Assembly (NCBI GenBank): GCA_947505205.1
Contig: CANNKD010000004.1
Span: 1 to 51,505, forward strand
DNA length: 51,505 bases
Origin: Bacteroidota bacterium
GTDB lineage: Bacteria > Bacteroidota > Bacteroidia > Bacteroidales > F082
Direction of reading: 5' to 3'
Under the pieces are notes generated by a model. The model saw only the letters and a list, made by a program, of their open reading frames with translations, had not been told where the DNA came from and searched no databases. The position numbers and the translations under genes are program-made. Numbering within the stretch: position 1 is the first letter of the stretch; the number at the start of each line of letters is the position of its first letter. Below are positions 10,022 through 20,468 of the stretch, piece by piece.

Positions 10022-11536
10022 TTAATGTTTAAAATGACGGATACCCGTAAATACCATTCCGATGCCGTGGCTGTTGCAGTAATCGATTGTATCCTGATCG
10101 CGTACTGAACCACCGGGTTGAACAACTGCTGTTATACCTGCGTTTGTCGATATTTCAACTGAATCGGCAAAAGGGAAAAATGCATCGGATGCCATTACAG
10201 CACCATTCAAATCAAAGTTAAACTCATTTGCCTTTGCAATAGCTTGCTTAAGCGCATCCACGCGCGATGTTTGTCCAACACCGGAGCCCAAAAGCTGCTT
10301 ATCTTTTACCAAAACAATGGCGTTCGAACGGGTATGTTTCACAACTATATTAGCAAAAACCAAATCAAATAATTCATTTTCGGTTGGTTGAACAATACTA
10401 ACTTGCTTGAAATCAGCGATTGTTTCTGATTTACTGTCTCTGTCCTGTTCAAGGATACCGTTCAAAATCGATTTATATATTTTTTTCTGCGAGTCAAACC
10501 CAATTCTCTGCAAAATTATTCTATTTTTTCGGGATTGGATGATTTTCAATGCATTTTTTTCAAAATCGGGAGCTATAACGATTTCAAAAAATAAAGAGTT
10601 CATACTTTCGGCTGTATTTTCATCAATTGTTCTGTTACAAACAAGCACTCCGCCAAAGGCAGAAACAGGGTCGCCGGCCAGGGCGCTTTCGTAAGATTCT
10701 TTCACGGTTGGCCTACTGGCCAATCCACAGGCGTTGTTGTGTTTGAGAATGGCAAAGGTGGTTTCATCAAATTCGTCGATAAGGCTAAGGCCGGCTTCCA
10801 GATCGAGTAAATTATTGTATGACAACTCTTTACCATGAAGTTGATTGAATAATTTGTTTAAATCCCCATGAAAAATACCGGTTTGATGTGGGTTTTCACC
10901 ATATCTCAAAACTGATGATTCCTTGTGTGAAATGCGAAGTTGATCGGTTTTTTCGCCCGACATCCATTCGTATATTTTGGCATCGTAATGCGAACTAACA
11001 CCGAAAGCATAAGTGGCAAAGCGTCTTCTATCATCAATAGTTGTAAGACATTGTTGATTATGAAGAATTTCAATTAATTCCGAATAATAATCTGAAGAAG
11101 GAACAATGAACACATCTTCAAAGTTTTTAGCACCAGCCCGAATGAGAGAAATACCACCAATATCTATCTTTTCGATGATTTCGGAAGCATCATTGGTTTT
11201 GGTTGTTGTTTCTTCAAAAGGGTATAAATCGACAATTACCAAATCGAAAGAAGGAATGTCATATTCAGCCATTTGATCGACGTCTGACTGGTTTGTAGTG
11301 CGTCCCAAGATTCCACCCAATACTTTTGGATGCAGGGTTTTTACGCGTCCACCCAAAATAGATGGATAACCGGTAAGCGATTCTACAGTTTTCACTTCCA
11401 CACCCAAAGAGCGAATAAAATCGTAAGTGCCGCCGGTGGAATAGATTTGTACGCCAGAATTGTTCAGAAACTGAATAATTTCATCAAGATAGTCTTTATA
11501 ATAAACTGATATTAAGGCAGTTTGTATTTTTTTCAA
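10022..11536 (-). CDS. purH: Bifunctional AICAR formyltransferase/IMP cyclohydrolase
   Basis: MKKIQTALISVYYKDYLDEII..., STGGTYDFIRSLG, GGRVKTLHPKVLGGIL, LRYGENPHQTGIF, FGGVLVCNR, GMVFTGIRHFKH C-terminus. Confidence 0.96.
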   Translation of the reverse strand: MKKIQTALISVYYKDYLDEIIQFLNNSGVQIYSTGGTYDFIRSLGVEVKTVESLTGYPSILGGRVKTLHPKVLGGILGRTTNQSDVDQMAEYDIPSFDLVIVDLYPFEETTTKTNDASEIIEKIDIGGISLIRAGAKNFEDVFIVPSSDYYSELIEILHNQQCLTTIDDRRRFATYAFGVSSHYDAKIYEWMSGEKTDQLRISHKESSVLRYGENPHQTGIFHGDLNKLFNQLHGKELSYNNLLDLEAGLSLIDEFDETTFAILKHNNACGLASRPTVKESYESALAGDPVSAFGGVLVCNRTIDENTAESMNSLFFEIVIAPDFEKNALKIIQSRKNRIILQRIGFDSQKKIYKSILNGILEQDRDSKSETIADFKQVSIVQPTENELFDLVFANIVVKHTRSNAIVLVKDKQLLGSGVGQTSRVDALKQAIAKANEFNFDLNGAVMASDAFFPFADSVEISTNAGITAVVQPGGSVRDQDTIDYCNSHGIGMVFTGIRHFKH

Positions 11537-11681
11537 AATGATTTTTTTGGAGTTAAATATTATGCAATTTTATTAAAAATTTGTGGGTCGGAGTAATTTA
11601 TTTTAATTAATTGTGAAAACTATTTTACAGTTTATTCTATATGAAACCAATGAAACATCCAATTTAGTATGCTTGTTGAAT

Positions 11682-11720
11682 AAAAAAACCGGAGAAGTGA
11701 TCAACTTTCCGGCTTTTTTA
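11682..11720 (-). terminator. Rho-independent-like terminator downstream of the 11739..12473 gene
   Basis: TAAAAAAACCGGAGAAGTgatcaACTTTCCGGCTTTTTTA: stem with one bulged G, flanked by A-tract and T-tract; 18 bp past the minus-strand stop. Confidence 0.65.
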
Positions 11721-11738
11721 TCATTTGTAATTTACGGT

Positions 11739-12473
11739 TTATTTTACAATACTTCTTATTTCTGTATTATAGTCAACAGTTATATCGAGCCATTCGTCCA
11801 ACATATTTTGCCAACTATTTGCACCATATATTTTTTCAAAAGCCTGTTTGGTTCCTGCATCTTTCGACCATTCATCAAAAGAATTGAAATTCCATAAAAT
11901 GGCTACATCAGCTCCATTACTTGTATGTATCGGATTATTATAAACCAGAAAAGCACCTTTTCCTACTGATTCATAGGTTTTTTTCAATTTCTCTGAAATG
12001 GATTTGAACCTATAATATTCCCCACGCTTCAACTTTACACTCCAGGCTTCGTAATACTTGGAGGATTTAAGAAAATCTATCCCAGACGACAAATCCTGAT
12101 TGAATTCCCATAATTGGGTATCTCCATAAGATTCAATCAATGGATCCACAGTTTTTGACCAATCGTCAGCATGTCCACCTTCTTTGGTAGGGCGCGAATC
12201 TAATGATGCGTATGTCGTAGGTCCGAAAACCCAAACGTACCAACCCGCTTTTTCGCCATATTCAACCTTACGAAGACCAGCTTTATATGGACCCTCAGGA
12301 TGAAATTTAGTATCATGGGCATTAATTGCCGCTTCAAATTTTTCTTCCATACCACGCTTGGGCATGATATACATTGATTCTGTAATTATTGTGGGCTTTT
12401 CAGTTTCTGTTTGTGTAAATGCGACAGTAAATAATACAAGCACAACAACGGTGAGTAATAGTGGCTTTTTCAT
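11739..12473 (-). CDS. Exported hypothetical protein, possibly tandem dimeric alpha/beta-barrel-like domains
   Basis: 244-aa ORF with signal peptide MKKPLLLTVVVLVLFTVAFTQ; two halves with similar layout (ESMYIMPKRGMEEKFEAAINAH... and EAWSVKLKRGEYYRFKSISEKL...). Confidence 0.65.
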   Translation of the reverse strand: MKKPLLLTVVVLVLFTVAFTQTETEKPTIITESMYIMPKRGMEEKFEAAINAHDTKFHPEGPYKAGLRKVEYGEKAGWYVWVFGPTTYASLDSRPTKEGGHADDWSKTVDPLIESYGDTQLWEFNQDLSSGIDFLKSSKYYEAWSVKLKRGEYYRFKSISEKLKKTYESVGKGAFLVYNNPIHTSNGADVAILWNFNSFDEWSKDAGTKQAFEKIYGANSWQNMLDEWLDITVDYNTEIRSIVK

Positions 12474-12765
12474 GATTAAAGTTATTTTAGTTTATATTAT
12501 TGTTAATGATAAAGTAAAGATAATACAGATTATTATATTAATCAAGACTAAATAAAAATAAAAACACAATATTCATAGAATAATCAATCAAAAGTCAATG
12601 TTTATAGTACTTTTATAAGGAATTTCGAAATCATTTATTATGCTTTGTAGTGATGATTTTGACATTATTACAGGCATTACAGATAAAATTTCTTTAAGTT
12701 CACAAGTTTGGTGGAAGTGAATAAAATAGGAATGTTGGACTAATATCAGATTTAATGCGGAAAAT

Positions 12766-12797
12766 TTTGATAAAAATATTGTGTACTTTTACCTTTG
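12766..12797 (+). promoter_or_regulatory. Bacteroidota-type promoter for the ABC permease gene
   Basis: TTTG (12766-12769)-N20-TACCTTTG (12790-12797): exact match to the -33/-7 consensus, 25 nt upstream of the ATG at 12823. Confidence 0.6.
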
Positions 12798-12822
12798 ATT
12801 TTGATCTCAAAAAGATGTTACT

Positions 12823-14070
12823 ATGATTGTTCTGGCACGCTTAATCATCGAGAGTTTTCGATTTGCCATCACGGCATTGGTTGTGAATAAAGTGCGAACA
12901 TTGTTGTCGTTGCTTGGCATCACAATCGGGATATTTTCTATTATCTCCGTTTTTTCAGTATTTGACAGTCTCGAAAAAGAAATACGTAGTCAGATTGATA
13001 CTTTGGGAGATAACGTACTTTTTGTTCAAAAGTGGCCATGGATGATGGGTGGAAAAGATTACCCGTGGTGGAAATATTGGCAACGTCCGGAAACGAGTAT
13101 GCGTGAGATGAAAGAGCTTGAAGAACGCATGACTTCGGCCGATGGATTTGCTTTTATGGTAGGAGTTAATCGTGATATTTCGTATTTCAACACCACTGTT
13201 TCAAATAGTCAGATTAATATTGTTTCGCACGATTTCGCACGTGTTTTACCTTTTGAATTGGCTAACGGGCGCTATTTTACACAACTTGAATCGCAAAGTG
13301 GGCGAAATGTGATTATTCTTGGAGCTGAGTTGGCTGAATCACTCTTTCCAAATGCGGATCCAATTGGGAAAGAGGTTAAGGTTTATGGCTTGAGACTGAA
13401 TGTGATTGGTGTTTTGGTGAAGGAAGGTGATAATATTTTTGGAAAATCGAATGATAAATCTGCTTTTGTGCCGGTTAATTTTGCCAGAAATGTTGTTGAC
13501 CTACGTAATTTAGGCCCAACTATTCTTGTACGTGGGAAACCTGGGATTACGAATGACCAGTTAAAGGATGAATTGATTGGTTGTATGCGTTCAATCAGGA
13601 AATTAAAACCATCTGCAGAGGAGAATTTTGCAATCAATCAAATGGATATCATCACCAAAGGTTTTGATGCTTTTTTTGGTGTTGTGGCTATGGTTGGTTG
13701 GATTATCGGTGGATTTTCGTTGCTCGTAGGTGGTTTTGGTATTGCCAACATCATGTTTGTTTCGGTGAAGGAACGCACCAATCAGATTGGCATTCAGAAA
13801 TCGTTAGGCGCAAAAAACTTTTTTATCTTGTTACAATTTTTGATCGAAGCTATCTTCCTTTCCGTAATGGGCGGTATTGTGGGTTTGGCAATCGTTTTTG
13901 GTTTGAGTGTATTGATTAGTAGCACCACAAGTTTTCCAATGATATTGACTTTCGGCAATATAGCACTTGGCTTGTCTGTTTCGGCACTTATTGGTCTGGC
14001 GTCAGGATTTATTCCGGCCTATTCAGCATCACGTCTGGATCCGGTTGAGGCGATGCGGTCGAATTTTTAG
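12823..14070 (+). CDS. MacB/FtsX-family ABC transporter permease
   Basis: N-terminal TM then ALVVNKVRTLLSLLGITIGIFSIISVFSVFDSLEKEI; C-terminal FGIANIMFVSVKERTNQIGIQKSLGAKNFFILLQFLIEAIFLS ... PAYSASRLDPVEAMRSNF. Confidence 0.93.
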   Translation: MIVLARLIIESFRFAITALVVNKVRTLLSLLGITIGIFSIISVFSVFDSLEKEIRSQIDTLGDNVLFVQKWPWMMGGKDYPWWKYWQRPETSMREMKELEERMTSADGFAFMVGVNRDISYFNTTVSNSQINIVSHDFARVLPFELANGRYFTQLESQSGRNVIILGAELAESLFPNADPIGKEVKVYGLRLNVIGVLVKEGDNIFGKSNDKSAFVPVNFARNVVDLRNLGPTILVRGKPGITNDQLKDELIGCMRSIRKLKPSAEENFAINQMDIITKGFDAFFGVVAMVGWIIGGFSLLVGGFGIANIMFVSVKERTNQIGIQKSLGAKNFFILLQFLIEAIFLSVMGGIVGLAIVFGLSVLISSTTSFPMILTFGNIALGLSVSALIGLASGFIPAYSASRLDPVEAMRSNF

Positions 14071-14247
14071 TTTTGAGTATTCAAAGTAATTGATAATAGC
14101 TTTGTTATTTTGTTATTCATAGTAAAGAATCAGAAAATCATGCCTTATTCGTCCCAATTGTACATTCCTTCGATGGCTAAAATAAACTCCTTCAAAGTGT
14201 TCAGCCAACAAACAAATCATTAACTTTACCAAGTCAATAAAAAATGG

Positions 14248-15999
14248 ATGCAGAGTAGGTGGAAATTTAAGCAAAAGGGTGAAGAGCAGGTGGTTAAACA
14301 CTTAGGCGAAGTACTTGGTATTGATGTACATCTGGCCAGTTTGCTTTCACAAAGAGAAATCTCCACTTACGAAGAGGCAAAATATTTCTTTCGCCCTTCA
14401 CTAGATCAACTGCACGATCCTTTTTTGATGAAGGACATGGACAAGGCTGTTGAACGTGTTTTAATTGCTTTAAAAGAAAACGAGAAAATACTTATTTACG
14501 GAGATTATGATGTCGATGGCACAACAGCCGTGGCTTTGGTGTATTCATATCTGAAGAAATTTTTCAAGAAACGCATCGAATTTTATATTCCCGATCGTTA
14601 TAGCGAAGGTTATGGCATTTCCTACAAAGGCATCGATCATGCTGCCGAGCATGGTTTCAATCTGATAATCGCCCTCGATTGTGGCATCAAAGCAGTAGAG
14701 AAAATAGCTTATGCCAATACCAAAAATATTGATTTTATCATCTGCGATCATCATCGTCCGGGCGACGAACTGCCCAATGCTGTGGCCGTTCTCGATACTA
14801 AACGCACCGATTGTTCCTATCCTTTTAATGAACTTTCGGGATGTGGAGTTGGTTTCAAACTTATATCGGCTTTAGCGTTGGTTCAAAATGAGCCTTTCGA
14901 ACATGTATTGGAATATATTGATTTAGTGGCTATTAGCATCGCAGCCGATATTGTTCCGATAACAGGCGAAAACAGAATATTAGCGTATTTTGGGCTTAAA
15001 GCAGTCAATGCAAAACCCCGACCCGGAATAGAAGCCATTTTGAGCTATTCACAAATTAAAAGACGCGAAGAACCTGATGAGATAAAAGGATTGGTTCTCA
15101 CCCGAGAACTCACAATCAGTGATATGGTATTTCTGGTAGGACCGCGGATCAATGCTGCGGGTCGTATTGAAAGTGCCAGTGACTCGGTTCGTTTGCTTAT
15201 TGCCGACAAAACAGAACATGCCGTTAAACTTGCCGAAGCTGTAAATAATCTTAATACTGAACGCCGCAGTTTAGATGAACATATTACCGAAGAAGCTCTT
15301 GCAATTATCGATGCCGATCCTGTTCAGCGCGATGCACGAAGCACTGTTGTTTATAACAAAAACTGGCACAAAGGTGTAATTGGCATTGTGGCTTCGCGTT
15401 TAACCGAATCGTATTATCGCCCAACTATTGTACTCACGCATGCCAATGATCTGATAACCGGATCAGCACGTTCTGTAAAGAACTTCGATGTGTATGATGC
15501 TATTGATCAATGTTCGGATTTACTTGAGCATTTTGGCGGACACAAATATGCGGCCGGCTTATCGATGAAACCGGAAAACTTGGAGGCTTTCAAACAGAAG
15601 TTTAATGATTACGTAAGCACTCATATTGGTGACGATATGCTTGTGCCTGAAATAGAGATAGATCAACTACTTGATTTTGAAATGATAACGGATAAATTCT
15701 ACAGAATTCTAAAGCAGTTTGCTCCCTATGGACCAGGGAATATGGCTCCGGTTTTTCAGTCAGATTTTGTTGTTGATACAGGCGGTTCGCGTGTGGTTGG
15801 AAAAAATCATCTTAAACTGGTGTTGATGCAACAAACATCGAGGAGTAAGGAGTTTTCGGGCATTGCTTTTCAAAAAGGACATCTGTACGAGCAAATTAAA
15901 AATGGAAATCCATTTAGCATCTGCTATCATATCGAGGAAAATGAATGGATGGGAAAATCGAATTTACAACTGAATATCAAGGATATTAAATTCGATTGA
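14248..15999 (+). CDS. recJ: Single-stranded-DNA-specific exonuclease RecJ
   Basis: ILIYGDYDVDGTTAVALVYSYLKKF, IALDCGIKAVEKI, IICDHHRPGDELPNAVAVLD, GPRINAAGRIESA, GGHKYAAGLSM are RecJ/DHH motifs. Confidence 0.96.
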   Translation: MQSRWKFKQKGEEQVVKHLGEVLGIDVHLASLLSQREISTYEEAKYFFRPSLDQLHDPFLMKDMDKAVERVLIALKENEKILIYGDYDVDGTTAVALVYSYLKKFFKKRIEFYIPDRYSEGYGISYKGIDHAAEHGFNLIIALDCGIKAVEKIAYANTKNIDFIICDHHRPGDELPNAVAVLDTKRTDCSYPFNELSGCGVGFKLISALALVQNEPFEHVLEYIDLVAISIAADIVPITGENRILAYFGLKAVNAKPRPGIEAILSYSQIKRREEPDEIKGLVLTRELTISDMVFLVGPRINAAGRIESASDSVRLLIADKTEHAVKLAEAVNNLNTERRSLDEHITEEALAIIDADPVQRDARSTVVYNKNWHKGVIGIVASRLTESYYRPTIVLTHANDLITGSARSVKNFDVYDAIDQCSDLLEHFGGHKYAAGLSMKPENLEAFKQKFNDYVSTHIGDDMLVPEIEIDQLLDFEMITDKFYRILKQFAPYGPGNMAPVFQSDFVVDTGGSRVVGKNHLKLVLMQQTSRSKEFSGIAFQKGHLYEQIKNGNPFSICYHIEENEWMGKSNLQLNIKDIKFD

Positions 16000-16123
16000 G
16001 ATCTGGTATTGGTATCATTTTTTATCGAAAAAAAGAATTGAAAACATTTGTTTCATAAAGTTCATTTAAAGGTATTCTTAAATCAAATTTGGATTCGAAT
16101 AAATTCCTGATTTATATTATTTT

Positions 16124-19100
16124 ATGATTTCTTCTAAAATTAAAGCATTGAAAATCATGTTATTAAAACCAATATTACTAACTGCAACAATATTGTTATT
16201 TGTTGCAAATTCTTCTATTTCACAGATTGTTATCAATGAAGCAAGCAACAGAAATTATCTTTTGTTGGCCGATGAAGACAATGAATATCCCGACTGGATT
16301 GAATTATACAATGCCGGAAACCAAGCTGTAAATCTTGCAAATTATTCACTTTCTGATAAAAATTCGAATCCCACAAAATGGGTTTTCCCTGACATTGAAA
16401 TTCAACCACACGAATACAAAATAGTGTTTTGCAGTGGCAAAGATCGCCGACCGGTGCCTGGTTTTACCCACGTTGTGACTGCCGAATCTTTTAATCCTGA
16501 AATTGGCTGGAATACTCATTTTTTTAGCACCGCTTTCTTTTGGGATGGAGTTTCCTCAATTCTTATCAACACATGTTCCTATAATTCAGTAGGTTACACA
16601 TCAAATTCGGTTTTCAACCAAACAACCACAACTTTTTTATCCACTGTTTTTACTTTTCAGGATGGAAGTTCTGACGTTTGTACCGCTGCTTATGGTACTC
16701 CGGTTTACCAAAGACCCAATATGCAATTGAATGGTATCACTATTGGAACTGGAGAAATTCAAAATTCAAATACGGGCTATCCGGCACCTTATGGAAACTG
16801 GTATTGGTGTGCGCGTCATCAAATGTTGATACTGGCTTCGGAATTATCGGCGGCAGGTGTTACAGCTGGATTTATCTCAAGCTTAGCCTTTGACGTGGCT
16901 TCAACAGATCCGAATACTTGGTACGATTACGTTGATATTAGTATGAAAATGGTTTCATCGACTTCCGTATCTTCAAAATTTGGCCTTTCGGAACCGAGTA
17001 ATACGCTGCATACCAATTTCAAGATTTCAGAATCGGGCGAAACGATATATTTGTTTTCACCCGAACAGGTACAGTTAAGCAGTTTGTATGTTGACTGTCA
17101 GGATATAGACAACAGCCGCGGATTATCCCCCGATGCCTCAACAGAAAATTATCTTTTTCAGGTTGCTACACCGGCAGGAACCAATAATTTGTCTCCTACC
17201 TTCACAGAATATCTTGATAAACCATGGTTTTCGGTACCATCAGGCTATTATGAATCATCGATTGGAGTTACAATCAGCAATCCAAACGGAACTGGCTCAA
17301 CAGTACATTATACAACTGATGGCAGCGAGCCAACAATAGAATCGCCTTTGTTTACAGGCGATCAGATATTTATCAATGAGTCGAAGGTTTTAAAAGCCAA
17401 AGCATTTAAAACCGGCAAATTATCAAGTAAATCAGCTGTTTCAACCTATCTTTTCAATGTTGATCACACAACGCCGGTATTGTCTGTTGTAACGGATAAT
17501 AGCAATCTTTATGGCCCAACCGGCATATTCGATAACTGGATTGAAGATTGGGAACGATATGCTTATGTCGAATATTTCGACTCGACCAAGCAATTGATAT
17601 TTTCGCAACGTGCAGGAATTCAGGTTGATGGAGGTTGGGGAGGAAGCCGATACCAACCGCAGCATTCTTTCCGTCTTGAAATGGCAGATGGTGTTTTGGG
17701 CGATGGTCCAATAAATTACCCATTTATTCCAAACAGACCGGAAAGAAATTTGTACAGTAAATTTTATTTGAGGAACGGAAGCAATCAATACCTTATTTTA
17801 CCTTATAAAGATGCGTGTCAGGTGGATGCAATGAGCAATGGAATAAATAATTATCATTCTGCCTGGCGGCCGGTTTCGGTTTACATCAATGGTGCTTATT
17901 TTGGTTTGTATGAACTACGTGAAAAAATGGATTCCGAATACTTCGAAACGCTTGATGGTGCCAGTCCAGACAGCATAACAATTTTGTCGCAAAGTGCTTT
18001 TAACAATGGCGTTTTGAGGGCTGTTGAGGGCGATGTCGATCCTTTTTTTCAATCATGGAACGCCTTTAATCAGTTGAATCCTGTTGACACAAACTTCTGG
18101 AATAGGGCAGATAGCCTTTTCGATCTGGTATGGTACAATGATTATATCATTGGTGAATCCTGGATGGGAAATACCGATTGGCCCTGGAACAATATTAAAA
18201 TCTATCGGTCGGATGCGACGAACAACCGATGGAGATTTTGCCTGATTGATCTGGAGATATCCATGTTACCAAATGCTTGGACTGATTGCAATTTCGATCA
18301 TATTGCGTATATGTTGGGGCATGATCCGGCTACACCTTATTTAAACGTTTGGTTGAAAGGACTACAAAACGAACGATTCAAAAATTATTTTATCAACCGT
18401 TTTGCTGATGTAATGAATACCAGCTATCGTTATGAACGCCTTGCTGCGATTGAAAATACAATGTACACACTTACGCAACCCGAGATGCCTAATGAATTTG
18501 CACGTTGGGGAGATCCAAATAATATTCCGGCACAGATGTTTGCTTTCGGCACCAACCATTTTACACTTCGAAATCAGTTTATGCAGCGAACGGAGCAGGT
18601 GAGAAATCATATTATGGCGCATGCCAACTTACCGAATCAGGTGGAGGTTAATTTGGACGTTTATCCTCCGGAAGCAGGCAAAATCCATATCAGTACTATC
18701 ACACCGGAGGTTCTTCCGTGGCAAGGAGTCTATTTCAACGGATTGCCAATCACTATTGCGGCTGTAGAGCCTGCGCAAGGCTATCAATTTAGCCATTGGG
18801 CAAGCAATGGATTGATTTCTGATACATTAAATCCGGTTTTTCAGGATACGCTCAATGCCGAAAATGTCAGTTTCGTAGCCTATTTCGAAGATGAAACAAC
18901 AGGTACAAATCCGTTTTCAAATAGCAAATCAGCCTATTCCATATTTCCAAATCCGGCAAAAGACCTTATTCATATATCGGGAAATCTAAGGTCTTCAATG
19001 AATTATCAACTGATAGATATGAATGGAAATATTCTGTTAAAAGGAAATCTCAAGAATACAGAAACAGAAATTGATATTCGTTATCTTGCACCCTCAGTTT

Positions 19101-19174
19101 ATTTGATACAGTTATCCGAAAACGCAAAAGTAATTGATAATCTGCATTTTATAAAAATAGGATCGGGAAATTAA
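16124..19174 (+). CDS. CotH-kinase family secreted protein with lamin-tail, chitobiase-C-like and T9SS sorting domains
   Basis: IVINEASNRNYLLLADEDNEYPDWIELYNAG (LTD); STVHYTTDGSEPTIESPLFTGD (CHB_HEX_C_1-like); WRPVSVYINGAYFGLYELREKMDSEYFE (CotH); C-terminal SIFPNPAKDLIHISGN...LAPSVYLIQLSENAKVIDNLHFIKI (T9SS CTD). Confidence 0.88.
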   Translation: MISSKIKALKIMLLKPILLTATILLFVANSSISQIVINEASNRNYLLLADEDNEYPDWIELYNAGNQAVNLANYSLSDKNSNPTKWVFPDIEIQPHEYKIVFCSGKDRRPVPGFTHVVTAESFNPEIGWNTHFFSTAFFWDGVSSILINTCSYNSVGYTSNSVFNQTTTTFLSTVFTFQDGSSDVCTAAYGTPVYQRPNMQLNGITIGTGEIQNSNTGYPAPYGNWYWCARHQMLILASELSAAGVTAGFISSLAFDVASTDPNTWYDYVDISMKMVSSTSVSSKFGLSEPSNTLHTNFKISESGETIYLFSPEQVQLSSLYVDCQDIDNSRGLSPDASTENYLFQVATPAGTNNLSPTFTEYLDKPWFSVPSGYYESSIGVTISNPNGTGSTVHYTTDGSEPTIESPLFTGDQIFINESKVLKAKAFKTGKLSSKSAVSTYLFNVDHTTPVLSVVTDNSNLYGPTGIFDNWIEDWERYAYVEYFDSTKQLIFSQRAGIQVDGGWGGSRYQPQHSFRLEMADGVLGDGPINYPFIPNRPERNLYSKFYLRNGSNQYLILPYKDACQVDAMSNGINNYHSAWRPVSVYINGAYFGLYELREKMDSEYFETLDGASPDSITILSQSAFNNGVLRAVEGDVDPFFQSWNAFNQLNPVDTNFWNRADSLFDLVWYNDYIIGESWMGNTDWPWNNIKIYRSDATNNRWRFCLIDLEISMLPNAWTDCNFDHIAYMLGHDPATPYLNVWLKGLQNERFKNYFINRFADVMNTSYRYERLAAIENTMYTLTQPEMPNEFARWGDPNNIPAQMFAFGTNHFTLRNQFMQRTEQVRNHIMAHANLPNQVEVNLDVYPPEAGKIHISTITPEVLPWQGVYFNGLPITIAAVEPAQGYQFSHWASNGLISDTLNPVFQDTLNAENVSFVAYFEDETTGTNPFSNSKSAYSIFPNPAKDLIHISGNLRSSMNYQLIDMNGNILLKGNLKNTETEIDIRYLAPSVYLIQLSENAKVIDNLHFIKIGSGN

Positions 19175-19179
19175 TCTGT

Positions 19180-19716
19180 TTAAGGTTTGATTCGCTTTAC
19201 TTTAAATCCAAACCAGAGATAAAGCAATCCAGTGCCAAACGCAAGGATTCCGCTTAGGATAATAAAAAACCGTGCAGCTTCAAATGGATTGAATAGCATC
19301 ACCAATCCGAATGCAATGGTAATTAAAATATTGGTAATCACAACAGGCTTATTCGTTAACTCTGCCTTGAAACGAAGCAAGATTATCAACTGAAAAATCC
19401 CAGTAACCAAAGCCCAAATTCCGACAACAGAAACCATAATTTGGATAGACGACGAAGTCATAAAGGTAATGAAATAGCCCGATGCGAGTAGCAAAACAGC
19501 GATGCTCAGTGAAACACCATAAGGTAATTTATTCCTGATTTTTGTAATGGCCGTTACCAATGCTATTGTACCGGCAATAAGTAATAAAATACCGGTGTAT
19601 TTAACCAAAAGCTCCAAAACTTCTCTTGGGATTAACAAGGCTAACAGGCCATAGATAATTGCTACAGCCCCGTTAAACAGAAACGACCACCAATTGTTTG
19701 TGATAAATGTTTTCAT
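19180..19716 (-). CDS. HdeD/DUF308 family membrane protein
   Basis: 178 aa with six predicted TM segments and N-terminus NNWWSFLFNGAVAIIYGLLALLIP, typical of DUF308. Confidence 0.82.
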   Translation of the reverse strand: MKTFITNNWWSFLFNGAVAIIYGLLALLIPREVLELLVKYTGILLLIAGTIALVTAITKIRNKLPYGVSLSIAVLLLASGYFITFMTSSSIQIMVSVVGIWALVTGIFQLIILLRFKAELTNKPVVITNILITIAFGLVMLFNPFEAARFFIILSGILAFGTGLLYLWFGFKVKRIKP

Positions 19717-19782
19717 ATCTAAATAATTAATTTTTAATCAATTACGATTTTATACCCGCATAATTTTAGCGATTCATCACGC

Positions 19783-20436
19783 TCACAAAAATGACTCAAA
19801 AATCACTTTACCAATTAGGAACAAACCGAAACTTACCAGTCCAACACCGGCAACTTTATTAAAAAGATGAATCAGGTGATCGGTTAAGAATCGTTTGATA
19901 TTGTATGCGGCAAAAGCCTTTAAAATATCGGTGGACAATACGGTGAGCAATGTACCACCGAAAAACAAAATAAGATCTTCGTGATTGCCATCAAAACGTG
20001 TTGAAATACCAACAACAACACCCACCCAAAAAATCCATACAAATGGATTTACGATATTCATGAAAAATCCTTTTGCAACAAAAATGAACCAGCGTGGACC
20101 TCTCAAATGCATTGGAAGCTCATCATTATCTGTATCCGGAACAGCGGTTTCAACTTTCCGGCTGTAAGTAACCAATCCGAAAATAATTAATATGATACCG
20201 CTTGAAAGGCCAAACCATAGATAATTGCTTGGTGCTGTTACAATTTGAATGGCTCCCATCAAACAGAGCACCACCATTAATAAGTCGTTGAGAAAGATAC
20301 CGATTGCCAAAAACACGGCAGAAGTAAATCCGCGGTGGATACTGGTTTGAACCAATGAAAAAAAAGCGGGCCCAAATCCGAAAAACATTGCCAATGTTAA
20401 ACCCAAAAGCACCCCTTCAAAAACCAATTGAATCAT
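19783..20436 (-). CDS. LysE family translocator
   Basis: FEGVLLGLTLAMFFGFGPAFFSLVQTSIHRGFTSAVFLAIGIFLNDLLMVVLCLMGA and FFMNIVNPFVWIFWVGVVVG. Confidence 0.85.
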   Translation of the reverse strand: MIQLVFEGVLLGLTLAMFFGFGPAFFSLVQTSIHRGFTSAVFLAIGIFLNDLLMVVLCLMGAIQIVTAPSNYLWFGLSSGIILIIFGLVTYSRKVETAVPDTDNDELPMHLRGPRWFIFVAKGFFMNIVNPFVWIFWVGVVVGISTRFDGNHEDLILFFGGTLLTVLSTDILKAFAAYNIKRFLTDHLIHLFNKVAGVGLVSFGLFLIGKVIFESFL

Positions 20437-20468
20437 ATAACAGACTTATTAACAAATATTTGTAAAAT

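Noticed and set aside
9993-10125. N-terminal extension of the mreB ORF (MFNPVVQYAIRIQ...)
   Set aside because: Overlaps purH; canonical MreB start MGLFSFLSKEIAIDLGTANT is at 9993.
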